This document shows, one piece after another, positions 1 to 9,697 of a stretch of DNA of 64,000 nucleotides (position 1 is the stretch's first letter; each line of letters opens with the position of its first letter). Made by a program: the position numbers and the translations under genes. Source of the stretch: Pseudomonas sp. MRSN 12121 (GTDB lineage Bacteria > Pseudomonadota > Gammaproteobacteria > Pseudomonadales > Pseudomonadaceae); NCBI RefSeq assembly GCF_000931465.1, contig NZ_CP010892.1, positions 1,488,001 through 1,552,000 of the forward strand, written 5' to 3'. Under the pieces are notes generated by a model. That model was not told where the DNA came from, did no database searches, and saw nothing but the letters and a program-made list of their open reading frames with translations.

Positions 1-301
1 CCAGGCCAAGCTGATCACCGACATGCTGGCGGCCACCTCGCCCCAGGGCTATGCGGCCAATTGTGCGGCCGTGCGCGATGCGGACTTCCGTGAGCAACTG
101 GCGGCCATCGACGTGCCGACCCTGGTGGTGTCCGGCACCGAGGACGCGGTCACGCCGCCGTCCGGCGGGCATTTCATCCAGGAGCGCGTACGCGGCGCCG
201 AATACGCCGAGTTCCGGGCGGCACACCTGTCCAACGTCCAGGCCGGCGCCGCGTTCAGCGAGCGGGTCCTGGCCTTTCTGCTGGCCGGCCAGCGCATCTG
301 A
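1..301 (+). CDS. pcaD: 3-oxoadipate enol-lactonase, C-terminal part (alpha/beta hydrolase)
   Basis: Partial gene cut by the window start; the reading frame opens at base 2 and about 99 residues remain. The fragment is the end of an alpha/beta hydrolase: VPTLVVSGTEDAVTPP carries the acidic residue of the triad after a strand, and AAHLSNVQA carries the late catalytic His. In the protocatechuate branch of the beta-ketoadipate pathway, PcaD hydrolyses 3-oxoadipate enol-lactone. The assignment to PcaD rather than another hydrolase rests on the family look and on pcaC, which begins 9 bases after the stop. Confidence 0.85.
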   Translation, partial: QAKLITDMLAATSPQGYAANCAAVRDADFREQLAAIDVPTLVVSGTEDAVTPPSGGHFIQERVRGAEYAEFRAAHLSNVQAGAAFSERVLAFLLAGQRI

Positions 302-310
302 GGAATTCCC

Positions 311-703
311 GTGGACGAGAAACAACGTTACGCCGAAGGCATGCAAGTACGCCGTGCGGTGCTGGGCGATGCCCATGTCGATCGCAGCCTGGCCACCCTG
401 ACCGAGTTCAACTCGGAGTTCCAGGAAATGATCACCCGGCACGCCTGGGGCGATATCTGGACCCGTCCGGGCCTGCCGCGCCACACCCGCAGCCTGATCA
501 CCATCGCCATGCTGATCGGCATGAACCGCAACGAAGAGCTCAAGCTGCACCTGCGCGCCGCCGCGAACAACGGCGTGAGCCGTGGCGAGATCAAGGAAGT
601 GATCATGCAGAGCGCCATCTACTGCGGCATTCCGGCGGCCAACGCGACCTTCCATCTCGCCGAGTCGGTATGGGACGAGCTGGGCGTCGAATCCCGCGCC
701 TGA
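311..703 (+). CDS. pcaC: 4-carboxymuconolactone decarboxylase
   Basis: 130 residues, the normal length for stand-alone PcaC. It decarboxylates 4-carboxymuconolactone to 3-oxoadipate enol-lactone in protocatechuate breakdown. The CMD/AhpD-like core is visible (TRPGLPRHTRSLITIAML, then LRAAANNGVSRGEIKEVIMQ and AIYCGIPAAN). The start is a GTG, with AGGAA overlapping the pcaD stop, so the two genes are translationally close and surely one operon. The gene downstream is on the opposite strand, so pcaC ends the operon. Confidence 0.95.
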   Translation: MDEKQRYAEGMQVRRAVLGDAHVDRSLATLTEFNSEFQEMITRHAWGDIWTRPGLPRHTRSLITIAMLIGMNRNEELKLHLRAAANNGVSRGEIKEVIMQSAIYCGIPAANATFHLAESVWDELGVESRA

Positions 704-743
704 GGGCCAACGCCGGCGCCGGGCAACCCGGCGCCGCGACGTT

Positions 744-1568
744 TCAGACCGTGGCCAGGATAAAGATCCGCTTGAACGGAAACAGCGTTCGGCCATCCAC
801 CTCGGGCGGATAGTGCTGGTGCACCCGCGCCAGGTAATGCTTGAGGAACCACTGGCGCTCCCGCTCGTTCAACGCCAGCAGCACCGGGCGCAGTGCCGAT
901 ACCTTGACCCAGTCGAAAATCGGCGACTGGCCCTCGACCACCTGCAAATGCTCGGTTTCCCAGATATCCAGGTCGCGCGTCAGCGGTGCCAGCAGCCGGT
1001 AATAACAGTCCAGCGACAGCACCGTGCGTTCGGCCATGAGCTGGCGCAGTTGCGGCGTGCCCAGTGGGGCGCCATCGGGCCCGGGCTGTTCCAGGGTGTC
1101 GAGCATCAGCTGGTACCACAGTGCATCCCGCCAGTTGGGCATGTGGGCCGCCAGGCAACCGCCGGGGTTGAGCTGGCGCAACAGATGCGGCAGCAGTTCT
1201 TCGTGGCCGTGGATGAAATGCAGCACCGCGGCGGCGAACAGCAGGTCGGCCGGCTGTTCGGCGTGCCAGCGTTGCAGGTCGCAGCGCTGCCATAGCGCCT
1301 TGATCGGCAGGTAGCTGGCTTCGCCGAGCATCTCGGCGGAGCTGTCGACGCCGGTCAGCTCGGCCTGTGGCCAGCGCTTGGCCAACAGCTGGGTGGCGAT
1401 GCCGGTGCCGCAACCCAGGTCATAGATGCATTCGGGGTGTTCCAGGCCAACGCGGTCCAGCAGTTCCACCACCGGTCGCTCCCGCAGGCGGGCGAATTGC
1501 TGGTATCCCTGGGGATCCCATTGCGTGCAGGCAATCCTGGCCGTGGTCGGCTGAGGTTTGGTGTTCAT
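744..1568 (-). CDS. Class I SAM-dependent methyltransferase, trans-aconitate 2-methyltransferase-like
   Basis: 274 residues. The SAM-binding motif is IYDLGCGTGIATQLL near residue 48, followed by an acidic end of strand 2 (ELTGVDSS). FAAAVLHFIHGHEELLPHLL and LNPGGCLAAHMPNW match the Tam family (trans-aconitate 2-methyltransferase). Tam methylates trans-aconitate, a spontaneous aconitase by-product. Third and last gene of a minus-strand set after the flavoprotein and the DUF1641 gene, with a 15-base gap. A role for methylation in sulfide chemistry would be inference only; the link may just be co-transcription. Confidence 0.8.
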   Translation of the reverse strand: MNTKPQPTTARIACTQWDPQGYQQFARLRERPVVELLDRVGLEHPECIYDLGCGTGIATQLLAKRWPQAELTGVDSSAEMLGEASYLPIKALWQRCDLQRWHAEQPADLLFAAAVLHFIHGHEELLPHLLRQLNPGGCLAAHMPNWRDALWYQLMLDTLEQPGPDGAPLGTPQLRQLMAERTVLSLDCYYRLLAPLTRDLDIWETEHLQVVEGQSPIFDWVKVSALRPVLLALNERERQWFLKHYLARVHQHYPPEVDGRTLFPFKRIFILATV

Positions 1569-1583
1569 GACGATTCCTTTCGT

Positions 1584-1964
1584 TCAGAGTTGTCTACCGA
1601 CGACGCTCAGGGTCCTGAGAACCAGGGCCACGCCGCGTCGGGTATCGGCGTCGCGCAGCAGCGACAGCAGTTGCCGCAGGTTCGGCGGGGCCTCCTGGGC
1701 GACGGTCTCGGCCTTGGCCAGGCGCAGCGCGTTGCCCAGGCTCCAGGTGACGGCCGTGGCTTCCTCGAACAGCCGGGCGAGTTTCTCCACCATGGGCGGG
1801 TCCAGCAGGTCGACCAGGTCCGATAGCAGAGACAACAGGTCGACGAGGTTGTCCAGGCGGCCGCCGTCCAGCAGCGGTTGCAGTTTTTTAAGCAAGGCGT
1901 CGAGGCCCGGGTTATGGGCGATATGAAGGGGCAGGCCGTCTGGCCGTTGAGCAGAAGCATCCAT
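1584..1964 (-). CDS. DUF1641 family protein
   Basis: 126 residues, mostly helical and Leu-rich. The typical DUF1641 core runs from DNLVDLLSLLSDLVDLLDPPMVEKLARLFEEA to LRQLLSLLRDADTRRGVALVLRTL. The biochemical role of the family is not established, but its members commonly sit next to sulfide:quinone oxidoreductase-like or formate dehydrogenase genes, as here. It starts 26 bases after the flavoprotein stop, so the two are co-transcribed. I infer that it is a partner of the flavoprotein, perhaps in membrane association. Confidence 0.8.
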   Translation of the reverse strand: MDASAQRPDGLPLHIAHNPGLDALLKKLQPLLDGGRLDNLVDLLSLLSDLVDLLDPPMVEKLARLFEEATAVTWSLGNALRLAKAETVAQEAPPNLRQLLSLLRDADTRRGVALVLRTLSVVGRQL

Positions 1965-1990
1965 GGCGATTCACTCCTCCCTGTGCAGGG

Positions 1991-3181
1991 TCAAAGCATT
2001 CCGCGGGCCACGGCCCAGTACAGGCCGCGATTGAAACCGTTACGCAACAGGCCGCCGAGTTTGCTCGGCGGGGTGGGCAGTACATCGTGGGCGTAGTCGT
2101 ACCACAGCGGCATCCCGGCATTCAGGCCCATCTGCGCCACGGCCTGTACCCGGCCGTCGTACACCGCGTTGGGCGCGCCCAGGCGAATTTCCGCGGCGAT
2201 ATTGTTGACGATCACCGGTGCCTGGTTATGACAGGCGCCGCCTGCCTTGCTGATGGGCAGGTCGACGGTGTCGCCGATCACGTAGACCCCCTCGAGGCCA
2301 TAGACCTGCAGGGTTTCATGGTGGGTCGGCAGCCAGCCTTCGCGGTTCGGCGCCTGGGAGGCGCCGGACTCCAGCACCGCGTCCACGGCGCGGATCGGCG
2401 GCGTGGCCATCAGGATGTCGAAAGGCTGTGCGTCGCCTTCTTCCGAGTAGGCGATGCGCTGGTCCGGATCGACTTTGCACAGGGTGAAGCCGCGCTGAAA
2501 GCGGATGTTCTTCTGCTCGAAGAGGCTCGGCAGGATCTCGCCGGTGGGGCGTTGCAGGAACAGGCAATTGCGCAGCAGCTGGGCGGTGGTGGGGTAGGTG
2601 TAGACGATTTCCACCTTGTCCCGTACCCCGCGACGGCGCAGGAAGTCGTCCAGCATCAGGGTGGTTTCCACCGGGGCGATGCCGCACTGGTGGGGCACGT
2701 TGGGGGTTTGCGGGAAGGAGACGGTAATGAAGATCCGGCCCTTTTCGATGCGGCTCAAGCGCTGCGCCAGTTGTCGTGCCGGCGCGTACTGGTAGAAATG
2801 ATCGCCGGCCTCCTTGAGCCCTTCGATGCGCTCCGGCGCCGGCAGGCAACCGGTGGCGATCACCAGGAAGTCGTAGCCCTGGCGTTTGCCGCCGCGGGTG
2901 TGCAGTTCCTGGCGGGCAAAGTCGAAGCGAGTGACTTCGTCGACGATAAACCGGATTTCCGGGCGTAGCAGCGAACGTTCCGGGCGTTTGAGTTCTTCCT
3001 CGAAGAACAGGTTGAACGCCACGTACATGAAGGCGGGCTTGTAGAAGTGATCCGGGGAGTTGGATAGCAGGCTGACTTTCACTTCGCCGCGCTGGATCTC
3101 CGGATACAGTTTGCTGACCAGCTGGTTGGCAACCATGGTGCCGCCAACCCCGCCTCCGACAACGACTATGTGCTTGCTCAT
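1991..3181 (-). CDS. FAD-dependent sulfide:quinone oxidoreductase-like protein
   Basis: 396 residues from the ATG at 3181; a GTG one codon upstream is the alternative start. An AAGGAGG ribosome site precedes it. The N-terminal FAD site is VVVGGGVGGTMVANQL. Counting from that GTG, cysteines lie near 113 (ATGCLPAPERI), 167 (VPHQCGIAPVE) and 318 (GGACHNQAPV), at places used by the redox cysteines of SQR enzymes. GVYVIGDTVDLP is the second FAD contact. The expected role is oxidation of sulfide or a related sulfur compound with electrons passed to quinone at the inner membrane. The true substrate is uncertain because related family members differ. Confidence 0.85.
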   Translation of the reverse strand: MSKHIVVVGGGVGGTMVANQLVSKLYPEIQRGEVKVSLLSNSPDHFYKPAFMYVAFNLFFEEELKRPERSLLRPEIRFIVDEVTRFDFARQELHTRGGKRQGYDFLVIATGCLPAPERIEGLKEAGDHFYQYAPARQLAQRLSRIEKGRIFITVSFPQTPNVPHQCGIAPVETTLMLDDFLRRRGVRDKVEIVYTYPTTAQLLRNCLFLQRPTGEILPSLFEQKNIRFQRGFTLCKVDPDQRIAYSEEGDAQPFDILMATPPIRAVDAVLESGASQAPNREGWLPTHHETLQVYGLEGVYVIGDTVDLPISKAGGACHNQAPVIVNNIAAEIRLGAPNAVYDGRVQAVAQMGLNAGMPLWYDYAHDVLPTPPSKLGGLLRNGFNRGLYWAVARGML

Positions 3182-3356
3182 CACGTGGGCCCCTCCTTGG
3201 GCGTATCGACTTCACGTAAGGCATCCTGCGGATAACGGAAGAGCGAATCCTGGAGTGAGTGGGTAACGCCTTTGCTGAAATTAGGAACCTTTGATTCTAT
3301 GTGGGTATTTCCCGGGCGGGGCGGACTCCGACAAGCGGCCAAATGCCAGCCCAAAC

Positions 3357-3461
3357 CTGCAGGAGCGAAGCTTGCTCGCGATGGGGGCTGAGGGCGCTGC
3401 GTTCAGTCAGTCGATGCTCGTCATCCGTGACGAGCATCGCGAGCAAGCTTCGCTCCTACAG
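3357..3461. repeat. REP doublet with inner hairpin
   Basis: Two 26-base arms at 3357-3382 and 3436-3461 are reverse complements with one mismatch. They carry the GGAGCGAAGCTTGCTCGCGAT core found many times in this window. The interior holds another perfect 12-bp stem (CGATGCTCGTCA at 3412-3423, TGACGAGCATCG at 3428-3439). It lies between two minus-strand genes and could act as an mRNA 3-prime end barrier. Confidence 0.9.
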
Positions 3462-3475
3462 CGGCAACGGTGTGC

Positions 3476-4735
3476 CTACAGCAGGCTGAGCGGGTAGCTG
3501 ACGATCAGGCGGTTCTCGTCGAACTCGTTGGTGCTGAAATCGCGGCGCATCGTCGAGTTGCGCCACTTGAGGTTGAGATTCTTGAGCGCGCCGCTTTGCA
3601 CGGTGTAGGCCAGCTCGCTCTCGCGTCCCCATTCCTTGCCGTCGGTGATGGTCCCGGTGTGCACGTTGTCGCCCTTGATGTAGCGGTTCATCAGGGTCAG
3701 GCCGGGAATGCCCAGCGCGACGAAGTTGTAGTCGTGACGCACCTGCCAGGAGCGCTCCTGGGCGTTGTCGTAGCTGGCGTTGTAGCTGTCGTTGGCCAGG
3801 GTGCCGCCGCTGGTGCCGTTGACGCGCATCCAGGCGTTGTCGCCGGTGAGTTTCTGCAGGCCGACGTAGAAAGTGTGGCCGCCGTACCTGGCCGAGAACA
3901 GGCCCGACCAGGTCTTGTTGTCCAGGTCGCCGGCGCGGGCGCTGCCGTCTTCCTTGCCGTAGAAGAAGCCGAGGTTGGCGCCCAGGGTCCAGTCGCCCAG
4001 GGGCTGGCTGTGGATCAGGTTGACGTACTGCTGGCGGTAGATGTCCTTGAGCTGGGCGTTCCACAGGCCGACCTGGGTGCGTTTGTCGTTGAAGCTGTAT
4101 TCGCCGCCCTGGAAGTTGAAGCGGTCGGAGGTGAAGGCGGCTTTGCCGGTCATCGACATGTCGCTCATGCTGCTGTCGTCACGCGGGCTGTTGGCGCGGA
4201 ACTGGCCGCCGTAGAGGGTCAGGCCGTCAATTTCCTTCGAAGTGACCTGGCCGCCGCGAAAGGTCTGCGGTAGGGAGCGGCCGTCGTCCGAGCGCAGGAT
4301 CGGCAGCACCGGCATCCATTCGCCGACCTTCACCTCGGTCTGCGATAGGCGAGCCTTGAACGCCACGCCCAGGCGGCCGAAGTTGTCGGCCGGGCGTCCA
4401 TCGTGGTCCAGCGGCAGCAGCTGGGTGCCGCCAGTGCCCTTGCCGCCATCGAGTTTCAGCGAATACAGCCCCAGCACGTCCATGCCGAAGCCGACGGTGC
4501 CCTGGGTGAAGCCGGAGCGTGCGTCGAGGATGAAGTTCTGGGTCCATTCCTCGGCCTTGCCCTGGGCCTTGGCCGGGTTGGTGAAATTGCGGTTGATGTA
4601 GAAGTTGCGCAGGTTCAGGTTGGCCTTGGCGTCTTCGAGAAAACCGCTTTCTTCGGCCGCCACGGGCAAGGTCGCGCCGGCCAGGGCCAGGGCGATCAGA
4701 CTGGGAAATACATAGGGCGCGGTGGACGCTTTCAT
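3476..4735 (-). CDS. OprD-family outer membrane porin
   Basis: 419 residues from the ATG at 4735, which gives a proper signal peptide (MKASTAPYVFPSLIALALAG ending in VAAEE). The mature part starts like OprD/OccK porins (GFLEDAKANLNLRNFYINR, then WTQNFILDARSGFTQGTVGFGMDVLGLYSLKLD) and ends in strands with the C-terminal IVSYPLSLL. These channels take up small carboxylates, amino acids or peptides. I cannot name the substrate. It is a stand-alone gene; an upstream in-frame extension to 4900 exists but would bury the signal peptide. Confidence 0.92.
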   Translation of the reverse strand: MKASTAPYVFPSLIALALAGATLPVAAEESGFLEDAKANLNLRNFYINRNFTNPAKAQGKAEEWTQNFILDARSGFTQGTVGFGMDVLGLYSLKLDGGKGTGGTQLLPLDHDGRPADNFGRLGVAFKARLSQTEVKVGEWMPVLPILRSDDGRSLPQTFRGGQVTSKEIDGLTLYGGQFRANSPRDDSSMSDMSMTGKAAFTSDRFNFQGGEYSFNDKRTQVGLWNAQLKDIYRQQYVNLIHSQPLGDWTLGANLGFFYGKEDGSARAGDLDNKTWSGLFSARYGGHTFYVGLQKLTGDNAWMRVNGTSGGTLANDSYNASYDNAQERSWQVRHDYNFVALGIPGLTLMNRYIKGDNVHTGTITDGKEWGRESELAYTVQSGALKNLNLKWRNSTMRRDFSTNEFDENRLIVSYPLSLL

Positions 4736-5044
4736 GGACTCGGGACTCTCTAATTGTTGGAGGTGCAGCGATACGTAGCCGCAACCTGGGGTTGCAGACA
4801 AAAAAATCCGGGTAAGCGAACGGCTGGGGTCAGCTGGGGAGGGTAGGGCGTGTGGCCATGGGGGCGAACCTGTTGTTATTGGTTTTGGCGGTGCGGGCAA
4901 TGGTGCGGGGGATCGGCGCGCCGATTCAATCGGGCTGAGCAGGGTTATGGGCGATTATCGAACGTTAATCACCACCGCCTGCGCAGGGATGGCCCCAAGG
5001 TATTTGAGATAAATCCCGTAGTTATCCCGTAGTGATTCGAGGCC
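4736..5044. other. Non-coding spacer between porin and efflux operon
   Basis: About 310 bases with no supported gene. It must carry the promoter of the minus-strand porin. I see no clear -35/-10 pair and no structured element apart from the terminator at its far end. Confidence 0.5.
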
Positions 5045-5078
5045 AACAAAAAGCCCACCAGAGGGTGGGCTTTTTGTT
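5045..5078 (-). terminator. Rho-independent terminator of ttgABC
   Basis: AACAAAAAGCCCACC, a 4-base loop, then GGTGGGCTTTTTGTT form a perfect stem flanked by A and T runs, so it works on either strand. It lies 12 bases after the ttgC stop and closes the efflux operon. Confidence 0.92.
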
Positions 5079-5090
5079 GTCACGCTGCGA

Positions 5091-6551
5091 TCAGAACAGT
5101 TTCAGCTTGGGCGCTTCTTCTTTCAGCGGTGCGTATTGCGCCGTCTGCTCGTTCCAGCCGCCACCCAGCGCCTTGTACAGGTTGACCGCGCTGGTCAGCT
5201 GCGCGAGGCGATCGGTGATCAGGGCTTGTTGGGCGCTGAACAGCTGGCGCTGCGCGTCGAGGAAGGTCAGGTTGCTGTCGACCCCGATCCGGTAGCGACG
5301 CTCGGCCAGGCGGTAGTAGTCCTGGTTGGCGTTGACGAAGTCGCGTTGGGCCTGCAACTGCTCGGTGTAGGTCTGGCGTGCGGCCAGGCCGTCGGCGACT
5401 TCCTGGAAGGCCGTCTGGATGGACTTCTCGTAGTTCGCCACGCCGATGTCCTTCTGGATCTTGGCGTAGTCGAGGCTGGCGCGCAGGCTGCCGGCGTTGA
5501 AGATCGGCAGGTTGATCTGCGGCTGGAACAGCCAGGTGCCCGAGCCGCCCTTGAACAGGCCGGACAGGTCCGGGCTCAGGCTGCCCGCGTTGGCGGTCAG
5601 GCTGATGCTCGGGAAGAACGCCGCGCGGGCCGCGCCGATGTTGGCGTTGGCCGCCTTCAGGTTGTACTCGGCCTGGAGAATGTCCGGACGACGTTGCAGC
5701 AGGTCGGACGGCAGGCCGGCCGGTACGTCGGCGAGCAGGTCGTCCGACAGCGGCTTGGCCGCTTGCAGGTTGGCCGGGATGCCGGTGCCGAGCAGCAGGG
5801 TCAGGCTGTTTTCGTCCTGGGCGACTTGGCGGGTGTAGCGCGCCAATTGCGCCCGGGCGTTTTCCACCGAGGTACGCGATTGCGCCAGGTCCAGCGCCGA
5901 GGCGACCCCGACTTCATTGCTGCGGCTGGTCAGCTTGTAGCTTTCCTCGTAGGCACCGAGGGTTTCCTGAGTCAGTTTCAGCAGCTCTTTATCGGCTTGC
6001 CAGGTCAGGTAGGCATTGGCCACGCTGGCCACCAGGCTGATCTGGGTGCTGCGACGCGCTTCTTCGGTGGCGAAGTATTGTTGCAGCGCTTGTTCGCTCA
6101 GGCTGCGAACCCGACCGAACAGGTCGAGTTCGTAGGCGCTGATGCCGACGGTCGCCGAGTACTGGCTGGCAATGGCGGCTTCGCCGGTCTGCGACATCCG
6201 GGCCGGCGTACGCTGGCGGCTGCCGCTGGCATTGGCCGAGACCGCCGGGAACAGGTCGGCGCGCTGGATGCGGTACTGAGCCGCGTAAGCGTCGATGTTC
6301 AGGGCCGCGACCCGCAGGTCGCGGTTGTTTTCCAGGGAAACCTGGATCAGCTGCTGCAGGGCAGGGTCGCGGAAGAACTGCTTCCAGCCCTGCTCGGCGG
6401 CGGCCTGGGCCGGCGCCTGGGCCGGCGAATAGGCCGGACCTTGCGGGTACTGCGCCGCGACCGGGGTCTGCGGCTGCTGATAATCGGGTATCAGCGAGCA
6501 ACCACTCAGCACGGCGGCGGTGATTGCGAGGGAGAGTAGCGACTTGCTCAT
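5091..6551 (-). CDS. ttgC: RND efflux outer membrane channel lipoprotein (OprM/TtgC type)
   Basis: 486 residues, the usual OprM length. The lipoprotein signal ends in VLSGC with Cys 18 as the lipid site. Two OEP repeats follow ([26 protein letters not shown] and [14 protein letters not shown] helices, with [32 protein letters not shown] in between). It forms the trimeric outer membrane duct of the tripartite pump. Its ATG overlaps the ttgB stop by 4 bases (ATGA), giving coupled translation. Synonyms in other strains are oprM, arpC and emhC. Confidence 0.97.
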   Translation of the reverse strand: MSKSLLSLAITAAVLSGCSLIPDYQQPQTPVAAQYPQGPAYSPAQAPAQAAAEQGWKQFFRDPALQQLIQVSLENNRDLRVAALNIDAYAAQYRIQRADLFPAVSANASGSRQRTPARMSQTGEAAIASQYSATVGISAYELDLFGRVRSLSEQALQQYFATEEARRSTQISLVASVANAYLTWQADKELLKLTQETLGAYEESYKLTSRSNEVGVASALDLAQSRTSVENARAQLARYTRQVAQDENSLTLLLGTGIPANLQAAKPLSDDLLADVPAGLPSDLLQRRPDILQAEYNLKAANANIGAARAAFFPSISLTANAGSLSPDLSGLFKGGSGTWLFQPQINLPIFNAGSLRASLDYAKIQKDIGVANYEKSIQTAFQEVADGLAARQTYTEQLQAQRDFVNANQDYYRLAERRYRIGVDSNLTFLDAQRQLFSAQQALITDRLAQLTSAVNLYKALGGGWNEQTAQYAPLKEEAPKLKLF

Positions 6552-9500
6552 TGGCCAGCCTCTTTAGGAGTTTCAGTGGTTTCTGGTTCGTCGACGTTAC
6601 GGCGGCCCATCGAGGACACGGTCACGAAGAACAGAGGCACCCAGAATATCGCCAGAACGGTTGCGGTGAGCATACCGCCAATCACGCCGGTACCGATCGC
6701 ATGCTGGCTGCCCGAGCCTGCGCCGGTGGAGATCGCCAGGGGCACCACGCCGAGCACGAAGGCCAGGGAGGTCATGATGATCGGGCGCAGACGCATGCGG
6801 CAGGCTTCGATCGCCGCATCGATCAGGCTGCGGCCCTGTTCGTGCAGTTCCTTGGCGAACTCGACGATCAGAATGGCGTTTTTCGCCGCCAGACCGATGG
6901 TCACCAGCAGACCCACCTGGAAGTACACGTCGTTGGACAAGCCGCGCAGGCTGGTGGCCAGCAGCGCACCGATGATCCCCAATGGCACCACCAGCATGAC
7001 CGCGATCGGAATCGACCAGCTTTCATACAGCGCCGCCAGGCACAGGAACACCATCAGCAGGGACAAGGCGTACAACGCAGGTGCCTGGGAGCCCGACAGA
7101 CGTTCCTCGTACGACAGCCCGGTCCAGGAAATACCGACACCGGCCGGCAGTTTCTTGGCAATGGCCTCGACTTCGGCCATGGCCTCGCCGGTACTGTAGC
7201 CGGGCGCCGGGGCACCGAGGATTTCCATCGCTTCCACGCCGTTGTAACGGGCCAGTTTCGGCGAACCGTAGATCCACGTGCCCTTGGCGAAGGAGGAGAA
7301 CGGCACCATGGTCCCGGCGCTGTTACGTACGTACCACTTCTTCAGGTCTTCCGGACTCATGCGAGCGCCGGGCTGACCCTGGATGTACACCTTCTTCACC
7401 CGGCCGCGGTCGATGAAGTCGTTGACGTAGCTACTGCCCAGGGCAATCGACAGGGTGTTGTTGATGTCGGAGATGGTCACGCCCAGGGCGCTGGCCTTCT
7501 CGTCGTCGATTTCCAGCTGGTACTGCGGTTCATCGTTCAGGCCGTTCGGACGGACCTGGGACAGGATCTTGCTCTGTGCCGCCATGCCGAGGAACTGGTT
7601 GCGCGCTTCCATCAGCTTCTCGTGGCCGATGCCGGCGCGGTCCTGCAGGAACACGTCGAAACCGGTGGCGTTACCCAGCTCCAGTACCGCCGGTGGCGCG
7701 AAGGCGAACACCATCGCGTCGCGGAAGCTGAAGAAGTGCTGCTGGGCGCGGGCGGCCAGGTTGAACACGTTGTTTTCGGCGGAGCGTTCGCCCCATGGCT
7801 TGAGCATAATGAAGGCCATGCCCGAGCTCTGGCCGCGACCGGCGAAGTTGAAGCCGTTCACGGTGAAGACCGAGGCCACGGTGTCCTTTTCCTTGTCCAG
7901 CAGGTAGGCGCGCATTTCGTCGACTACCACCTGGGTCCGCTCGGCACTGGAGCCGGCTGGAGTCTGCACCTGGGCGAACAGTACGCCCTGGTCTTCTTCC
8001 GGCAGGAACGCGGACGGAATGCGGGTGAACAGCCAGATCATGCCGACCACGATCAGGACGTAGGCCAGCAGGTAAGGCGCCTTGTGCCGCAGGATGTTGC
8101 CCACGCCACGTTCGTAGCTTCTGACGCTGCGGTCGAAGTTACGGTTGAACCAGCCGAAGAAACCTTTTTTCGGCGCGGCGTGCTCGCCATGGGGAATGGC
8201 CTTGAGCATGGTGGCGCACAGGGCCGGGGTGAAGATCAGCGCGACCAGTACCGACAGGGCCATGGCCGAGACCACCGTGATCGAGAACTGCTTGTAGATC
8301 ACGCCGGTGGAACCGCTGAAGAACGCCATCGGCAGCAGTACCGCCGACAGCACCAGGGCAATACCGACCAGGGCGCCCTGGATCTGGCCCATGGACTTCT
8401 TGGTCGCTTCCTTGGGCGACAGGCCTTCCTCGGCCATGACCCGTTCGACGTTCTCCACCACGACGATGGCATCGTCCACCAGCAAGCCGATGGCCAGCAC
8501 CATGCCGAACATGGTCAGGGTGTTGATGCTGAAGCCGGCGGCCGCGAGGATACCGAAGGTCCCCAGCAGCACCACCGGAACGGTCATGGTGGTGATGACG
8601 GTGGCGCGGAAGTTCTGCAGGAACAGGAACATCACCAGGAACACCAGCACGATCGCTTCGACCAGGGTTTCAACCACACCCTTGATCGATTCGGTCACCA
8701 CCGGGGTGGTGTCGTACGGGAACACCACTTTCATCCCTTGCGGGAAGAACGGCTCCAGGTCGCTGATGGTTTTGCGCAGGGCCTTGGCGGTATCCAGGGC
8801 GTTGGCGCCGTTGGCCAGTTTCACTGCCAGGCCGGAAGCCGGGGCACCGTTGAACTGGGCGCTGACCGAGTAGTTTTCACCCCCTAGGGCCACATCCGCG
8901 ACATCGCCCAGGCGCACTTGCGAGCCGTCGGCGTTGACCTTGAGCAGGATCGCCTTGAACTGCTCGGCAGTCTGCAGGCGGGTCTTGCCGATGATGGTGG
9001 CGTTCAGTTGCTGGCCCGGCAGGGCTGGCAGGCCACCGATCTGGCCGGACGACACCTGGACGTTCTGGGCCGCTACGGCGTTTTTCACGTCGACCGGGGT
9101 CAGGTTGAAGTTGTTCAGCTTGGCCGGGTCGAGCCAGATACGCATGGCGTACTGGGCACCGAACACCTGGAAGTCACCCACGCCCGCGGTCCGCGAGATC
9201 GGGTCCTGCATGTTGGACACGATGTAGTTCGAGAGGTCGTCCTTGGACATGCTGCCGTCCTCGGAAACCACGCCGATCACCAGCAGGAAGTTCTTCACCG
9301 CCTTGGTCACGCGGATACCCTGTTGCTGCACTTCTTGCGGCAGCAGCGGGGTGGCCAGGTTCAGCTTGTTCTGTACCTGGACCTGCGCGGTGTCCGAGTT
9401 GGTGCCTTGCTCGAAGGTCGCGGTGATGGTCATGCTGCCGTCGGAGTTACTTTCCGAAGACACATAACGCAGGTTGTCGATACCGTTGAGCTGCTGCTCG

Positions 9501-9694
9501 ATGACCTGGACCACGGTGTCCTGCACGGTCTGTGCGGAAGCGCCTGGGTAGGTCACGGAGATGGCGATCGCCGGAGGCGCGATGCTCGGGTACTGGTTGA
9601 TCGGCAACTTGAGGATCGATAGAGCCCCGACCAGCATGATCACCAGGGCGATTACCCAGGCGAAGATCGGACGGTCGATAAAGAATTTCGACAT
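6548..9694 (-). CDS. ttgB: RND multidrug efflux inner membrane transporter (MexB/TtgB/EmhB type)
   Basis: 1048 residues, matching MexB/TtgB. It has the classic HAE1-RND start ([20 protein letters not shown]), two large periplasmic loops and the proton-relay Asp pair in [21 protein letters not shown] in TM4, with [19 protein letters not shown] in TM10. The pump uses the proton gradient to expel solvents, antibiotics and aromatic compounds. It follows ttgA by 3 bases and overlaps ttgC. The substrate range cannot be read from sequence. Confidence 0.98.
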   Translation of the reverse strand: MSKFFIDRPIFAWVIALVIMLVGALSILKLPINQYPSIAPPAIAISVTYPGASAQTVQDTVVQVIEQQLNGIDNLRYVSSESNSDGSMTITATFEQGTNSDTAQVQVQNKLNLATPLLPQEVQQQGIRVTKAVKNFLLVIGVVSEDGSMSKDDLSNYIVSNMQDPISRTAGVGDFQVFGAQYAMRIWLDPAKLNNFNLTPVDVKNAVAAQNVQVSSGQIGGLPALPGQQLNATIIGKTRLQTAEQFKAILLKVNADGSQVRLGDVADVALGGENYSVSAQFNGAPASGLAVKLANGANALDTAKALRKTISDLEPFFPQGMKVVFPYDTTPVVTESIKGVVETLVEAIVLVFLVMFLFLQNFRATVITTMTVPVVLLGTFGILAAAGFSINTLTMFGMVLAIGLLVDDAIVVVENVERVMAEEGLSPKEATKKSMGQIQGALVGIALVLSAVLLPMAFFSGSTGVIYKQFSITVVSAMALSVLVALIFTPALCATMLKAIPHGEHAAPKKGFFGWFNRNFDRSVRSYERGVGNILRHKAPYLLAYVLIVVGMIWLFTRIPSAFLPEEDQGVLFAQVQTPAGSSAERTQVVVDEMRAYLLDKEKDTVASVFTVNGFNFAGRGQSSGMAFIMLKPWGERSAENNVFNLAARAQQHFFSFRDAMVFAFAPPAVLELGNATGFDVFLQDRAGIGHEKLMEARNQFLGMAAQSKILSQVRPNGLNDEPQYQLEIDDEKASALGVTISDINNTLSIALGSSYVNDFIDRGRVKKVYIQGQPGARMSPEDLKKWYVRNSAGTMVPFSSFAKGTWIYGSPKLARYNGVEAMEILGAPAPGYSTGEAMAEVEAIAKKLPAGVGISWTGLSYEERLSGSQAPALYALSLLMVFLCLAALYESWSIPIAVMLVVPLGIIGALLATSLRGLSNDVYFQVGLLVTIGLAAKNAILIVEFAKELHEQGRSLIDAAIEACRMRLRPIIMTSLAFVLGVVPLAISTGAGSGSQHAIGTGVIGGMLTATVLAIFWVPLFFVTVSSMGRRNVDEPETTETPKEAGQ

Positions 9695-9697
9695 GGT

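Noticed and set aside
6524..8887. Long open frame opposite ttgB (787 codons)
   Set aside because: His- and Gln-rich antisense text with no domain; ttgB is certain.
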